From Heliocidaris erythrogramma (Eukaryota; Echinodermata; Echinoidea; Camarodonta; Echinometridae), in assembly GCA_025617745.1 (NCBI GenBank), contig CM046853.1, positions 49,840,934 through 49,904,933 on the forward strand: a stretch of 64,000 nucleotides of DNA, in the 5' to 3' direction. Under the pieces are notes generated by a model. That model had not been told where the DNA came from. It saw only the letters and a list, made by a program, of their open reading frames with translations, and searched no databases. Of the stretch, positions 61,673 through 64,000 are shown piece by piece (position 1 is the first letter of the stretch; each line of letters starts with the position of its first letter). A program made the translations under genes and the position numbers.

Positions 61673-61942
61673 ATGTCGGCCTCAGAGGAAGACGGGAAGC
61701 ATACCAACAACAGCGAACCAACAGAAGGCGATAGTGACAAACAACCAGATGGCTCTATTCCGTCTCTGGAAGGAGAGAGAGAAAGTCTTCCAGCAGAGGA
61801 AGGTAGTTTGAAATCTGAGTCTCAAGAAGGAAGTGGATCCATCAGTGGAAAGTCAGAAACTAGTGGTCAAGAAGAGGATAAAAGAAAGGATGAGGGTGCT
61901 GATGAAGTGAAGGAAGGATCAGATGAACAGACTGGATCCCAG
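61673..61942 (+). CDS. Unidentified protein, first coding exon
   Basis: ATG at 61673 opens 90 codons in phase 0 and ends at a donor CCCAG|GTTTGA. The product starts MSASEEDGKHTNNSEPTEGD and is almost entirely Glu, Ser, Asp, Gly and Lys, so it is predicted to be disordered and acidic. No hydrophobic segment or signal peptide is visible. The polar composition continues smoothly into the exon at 62481, which supports both. The start is the first ATG of the open frame; no ATG or splice acceptor was found immediately upstream that would extend it. Confidence 0.75.
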
Positions 61943-62480
61943 GTTTGATACAGTCTTGTATTCTCCTCAGACCTGTCTATATATGGAAACAATGAATGCA
62001 TGGTTAGGTATTAGATATGTCAAAGATAAAGTCATCATTTTGCTTTCATTAAATGTTTGTGCATGTCACATAATGCAGTCACAGTTACTGTCCGTCATCA
62101 TCAATCGTAACCAAATTTTGTATCTTCCACACGAGGAAATGATTTTTCTGAGTATACCGTACTCTCATTTGGTGTAACACGCAGAGTGTGTTCTTTGATA
62201 TCTATAGACTACCTATTTGCTTGTAAAATTTCAAACGTTCAAAAAGTATCCAAGTAACATCATCATAATATTACCTTGAATGATCCATTTTATTTGGAAT
62301 TTATAAAGATCAACAGATTTGTAATTATTTGATATGCACATGTACATATCATTAAAGCAGCACATGATGATATCTATAATTTCAAGTTTTAAGTTCACCA
62401 TTCTTTATTCTCTTTATTGACATGTGCACATGTAGTCAGTTTGAATAAACTCTCTCTTTCTCTCTCTCTCTCTCTTTTAG

Positions 62481-62667
62481 ATCAGTACACAATCGAAGGA
62501 ATCAGAAGAAATATCAGAAGGAACAGAAACTGCTGACTCTTTCAGCTCCAATGAGATTCCTTATTCAAGAAGAAGAAGAGGAAAGAAGAAGAAGGATGAA
62601 CATGTTATACCAGAAGGAGAACACACTGTGACACTGTCCGTTGTAATTGCCAAGGCAATACCAACAG
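62481..62667 (+). CDS. Unidentified protein, second coding exon
   Basis: The acceptor is a very long TC tract (62450-62480) ending in CTCTTTTAG, and the donor is ACAG|GTAAAT. The exon gives 62 codons plus one base, starting ISTQSKESEEISEGTETADS. It then has a basic patch SRRRRGKKKKDE, a possible nuclear-localisation or lipid/acid-binding stretch, followed by EGEHTVTLSVVIAKAIPT. The last segment alternates like a beta strand and could be the first strand of a C2-like beta-sandwich; this is a guess from pattern only. The gene continues beyond the right edge, or into the intron that holds the THAP remnant. Confidence 0.75.
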
Positions 62668-63245
62668 GTAAATGGGTAAAAACCGTAATAAAACTTGGTC
62701 AATCGAAGAAGGGGATTGCTGTAGATGTATATCCTCAACCCTCACAATAAGCTGGGGAATTTGTATGTTTTCTTGCAGCTCTAACAGATTTATATCTGTA
62801 AAAGTTTGAAATAAGGGTCTGTGAGCCATGAGTTACAATATCTACCTGACTGTCTTTTTTAAAGGGTCACTAAAATAAAAAAATAATTGCCCATTTTTCG
62901 TAGGAAGGTGTCATCAGGAGCCAAAAAATATCCATCACACAATTTTTTATGCATTCAGTCATATTTTATTATCATTTGAAAAGTACATTTTTGCTGATTT
63001 ACACAGTCATAAGCCCCGCCCCTAAAAAATCCCATCGAAGCGACATCGTGATCACGTGATCTGTGACGCATGAAAAGTAAGGGAAAATATTCCACTATAA
63101 CCTATACCGTGCGCGTCCGGAGGCCCCCGGCAGGCCCAGCCCGGTGCCGAGCATGATATTCACCGCATCGACCATTTGCATAGCGTATTTTCGTGTGTTT
63201 AATTCCTCACAATAACTTTGATTTTGGGACACAGTTTCATCAATA
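62668..63245. other. Intron and putative transposon or promoter sequence
   Basis: 62850-63080 resembles the non-coding leader of a repeat (AAGGGTCACTAAAATAAAAA start). A CpG-rich patch (63108-63165) and ATCACGTGATC lie just before the THAP start codon. Confidence 0.35.
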
Positions 63246-63530
63246 ATGTCTAATCGGTGTGTAGTTGCAGCTGTAGCAAGACCCCTAAAGAGGGTGTGAG
63301 CCTACATCATTTTCCTAAAGATGAAAATCTACAGAAATTGTGGGTCGCAAATGTAAAGCAGAGTGGCAAGGGCCGGCCAAGTGAGTGGAGTACAATCTGC
63401 AGCGATCACTTTGCCGAAGATGATTTTGAGGATCCTGGCCTGTATTCCCAATTTGGCATGAAGAGAAGGATAAGCAGCTAGCTAAAAGATTCAGCTATTC
63501 CAAAGATCAGACTTGGAGTCAAGTCTTCCA
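63246..63530 (+). pseudogene. Broken THAP zinc-finger domain
   Basis: THAP domains are C2CH zinc-dependent DNA-binding folds found in animal regulators and in P-element-type transposases. ATG at 63246 opens MSNRCVVA, but the frame then needs a one-base shift near 63270 to reach CSKTPKEGVSLHHFPKDENL, QKLW and STICSDHFAEDDFEDPGLY. That gives the two cysteines, the Trp, and the Cys-x2-His-Phe of the family. A TAG stop at 63479 follows MKRRISS; in frame beyond it is KDSAIPKI, the expected AVPTIF-type end of the domain. So there is one frameshift and one nonsense codon. It may be a decayed P-like transposon or a pseudogene. A splice rescue or a sequencing error is possible. Confidence 0.7.
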
Positions 63531-63569
63531 ATCTGTTTTTCAACGACAGCAGCTGCAGCAGCTTCACCC

Positions 63570-63643
63570 GTAGACCGAAAATTCTGTCTCTCGTTCGTTA
63601 GCTAAGACGACCTAACGAAAGAGAGACAGCATTTTCGGTCTAC
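63570..63643. repeat. Hairpin insertion 1 (32-bp arms)
   Basis: GTAGACCGAAAATTCTGTCT and 12 more bases pair with 63612-63643 with two mismatches and a 10-base loop. It is bounded by CTTCACCC on both sides (63562-63569 and 63643-63650). Confidence 0.9.
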
Positions 63644-63650
63644 TTCACCC

Positions 63651-63694
63651 GTAACTCCAGGGAGCTGTAACGCGTTGGAGCTCCCTGGAGTTAC
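63651..63694. repeat. Hairpin insertion 2 (perfect 16-bp arms)
   Basis: GTAACTCCAGGGAGCT and AGCTCCCTGGAGTTAC around a 12-base loop. It is bounded by CTTCACCC on both sides (63643-63650 and 63694-63701). Confidence 0.92.
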
Positions 63695-63701
63695 TTCACC
63701 C

Positions 63702-64000
63702 ACAACCCTTCACCGTATTCTGCGAGGGGTTCAAACATATAATATGGTCGAATTTCCCCTTGCCACTCGAGCTTCTTTGCCTTCGGGGTCTGGTAAATCA
63801 TCTGATAAATCAGAGTTCGTATCTGCATGGCTCAGAAAAGTCCTCCAACTCGGAATCGCGGGCACTTTTCCTCTCTCTATATAAGTTACTCGAATTCAGC
63901 CAAAATCTAAGTCAGTACTAACGTACTATGTAAAGCGAAGTAAAAAAAAAACCGTAAGTGAAATAAACAAAACAAAAGCGTTCACCAGTCGCTATGTACG
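63702..64000. other. Nothing recognised
   Basis: A 69-codon open frame (63675-63884) overlaps hairpin 2 and has no domain. It may be the rest of the THAP-containing sequence. Confidence 0.35.

Overview
The window is a piece of animal nuclear genome, AT-rich (my impression, not counted), with kilobase-scale introns, frequent ACATGTA words and a dense mix of transposable-element remains: a Penelope-like element, a CR1/L2-type LINE, Helitron-like repeats, pearl-like ~160-bp arrays and many MITEs. This combination fits a marine invertebrate, most likely an echinoderm or related deuterostome. The species call is inference. A mollusc or hemichordate is not excluded.

One gene dominates. Seven exon pieces on the minus strand (60322-60500, 51147-51509, 39882-39983, 19093-19227, 17140-17346, 16411-16558 and 1-172) have consensus splice sites. 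The six coding pieces join in a consistent phase. They encode the N-terminal ~370 residues of an armadillo/HEAT-repeat protein with an acidic, disordered N-terminus. The gene spans about 60 kb and runs off the left edge. I do not recognise the orthologue. Its first exon is non-coding and sits just downstream of a TATAAAAG box. About 1.2 kb away a second gene starts on the plus strand (coding exons 61673-61942 and 62481-62667). It encodes an acidic, Ser/Glu-rich N-terminus followed by a basic patch and runs off the right edge. The two genes are head-to-head.

Almost everything else is intronic. Left part (0.2-16.4 kb): a 45-bp-TIR MITE, simple repeats, a telomere-like dispersed repeat, a 1.87-kb Helitron-like element (8262-10130), two more MITEs and an ancient 245-bp tandem array. 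Middle (19.2-51 kb): a pearl-like array, a poly-G/poly-C MITE, a second Helitron-like copy (21708-23503), several MITEs including an hAT-type one with a clean 8-bp target duplication, and long stretches with nothing recognisable. The first intron (51.5-60.3 kb) is a nested transposon cluster. It holds a 5'-truncated LINE, a minisatellite interrupted by a frameshifted Penelope-like element (RT plus GIY-YIG), a duplicated 3' tail of that element, and a near-perfect 559-bp inverted repeat. At the right edge, an intron of the plus-strand gene holds a broken THAP-domain sequence and two tiny hairpin insertions in a repeated 8-bp target.

No CRISPR array, rRNA or operon-like structure was seen. The only tRNA-like sequences lie inside the Helitron-like repeats. 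All calls are from reading the sequence; no database search was possible.
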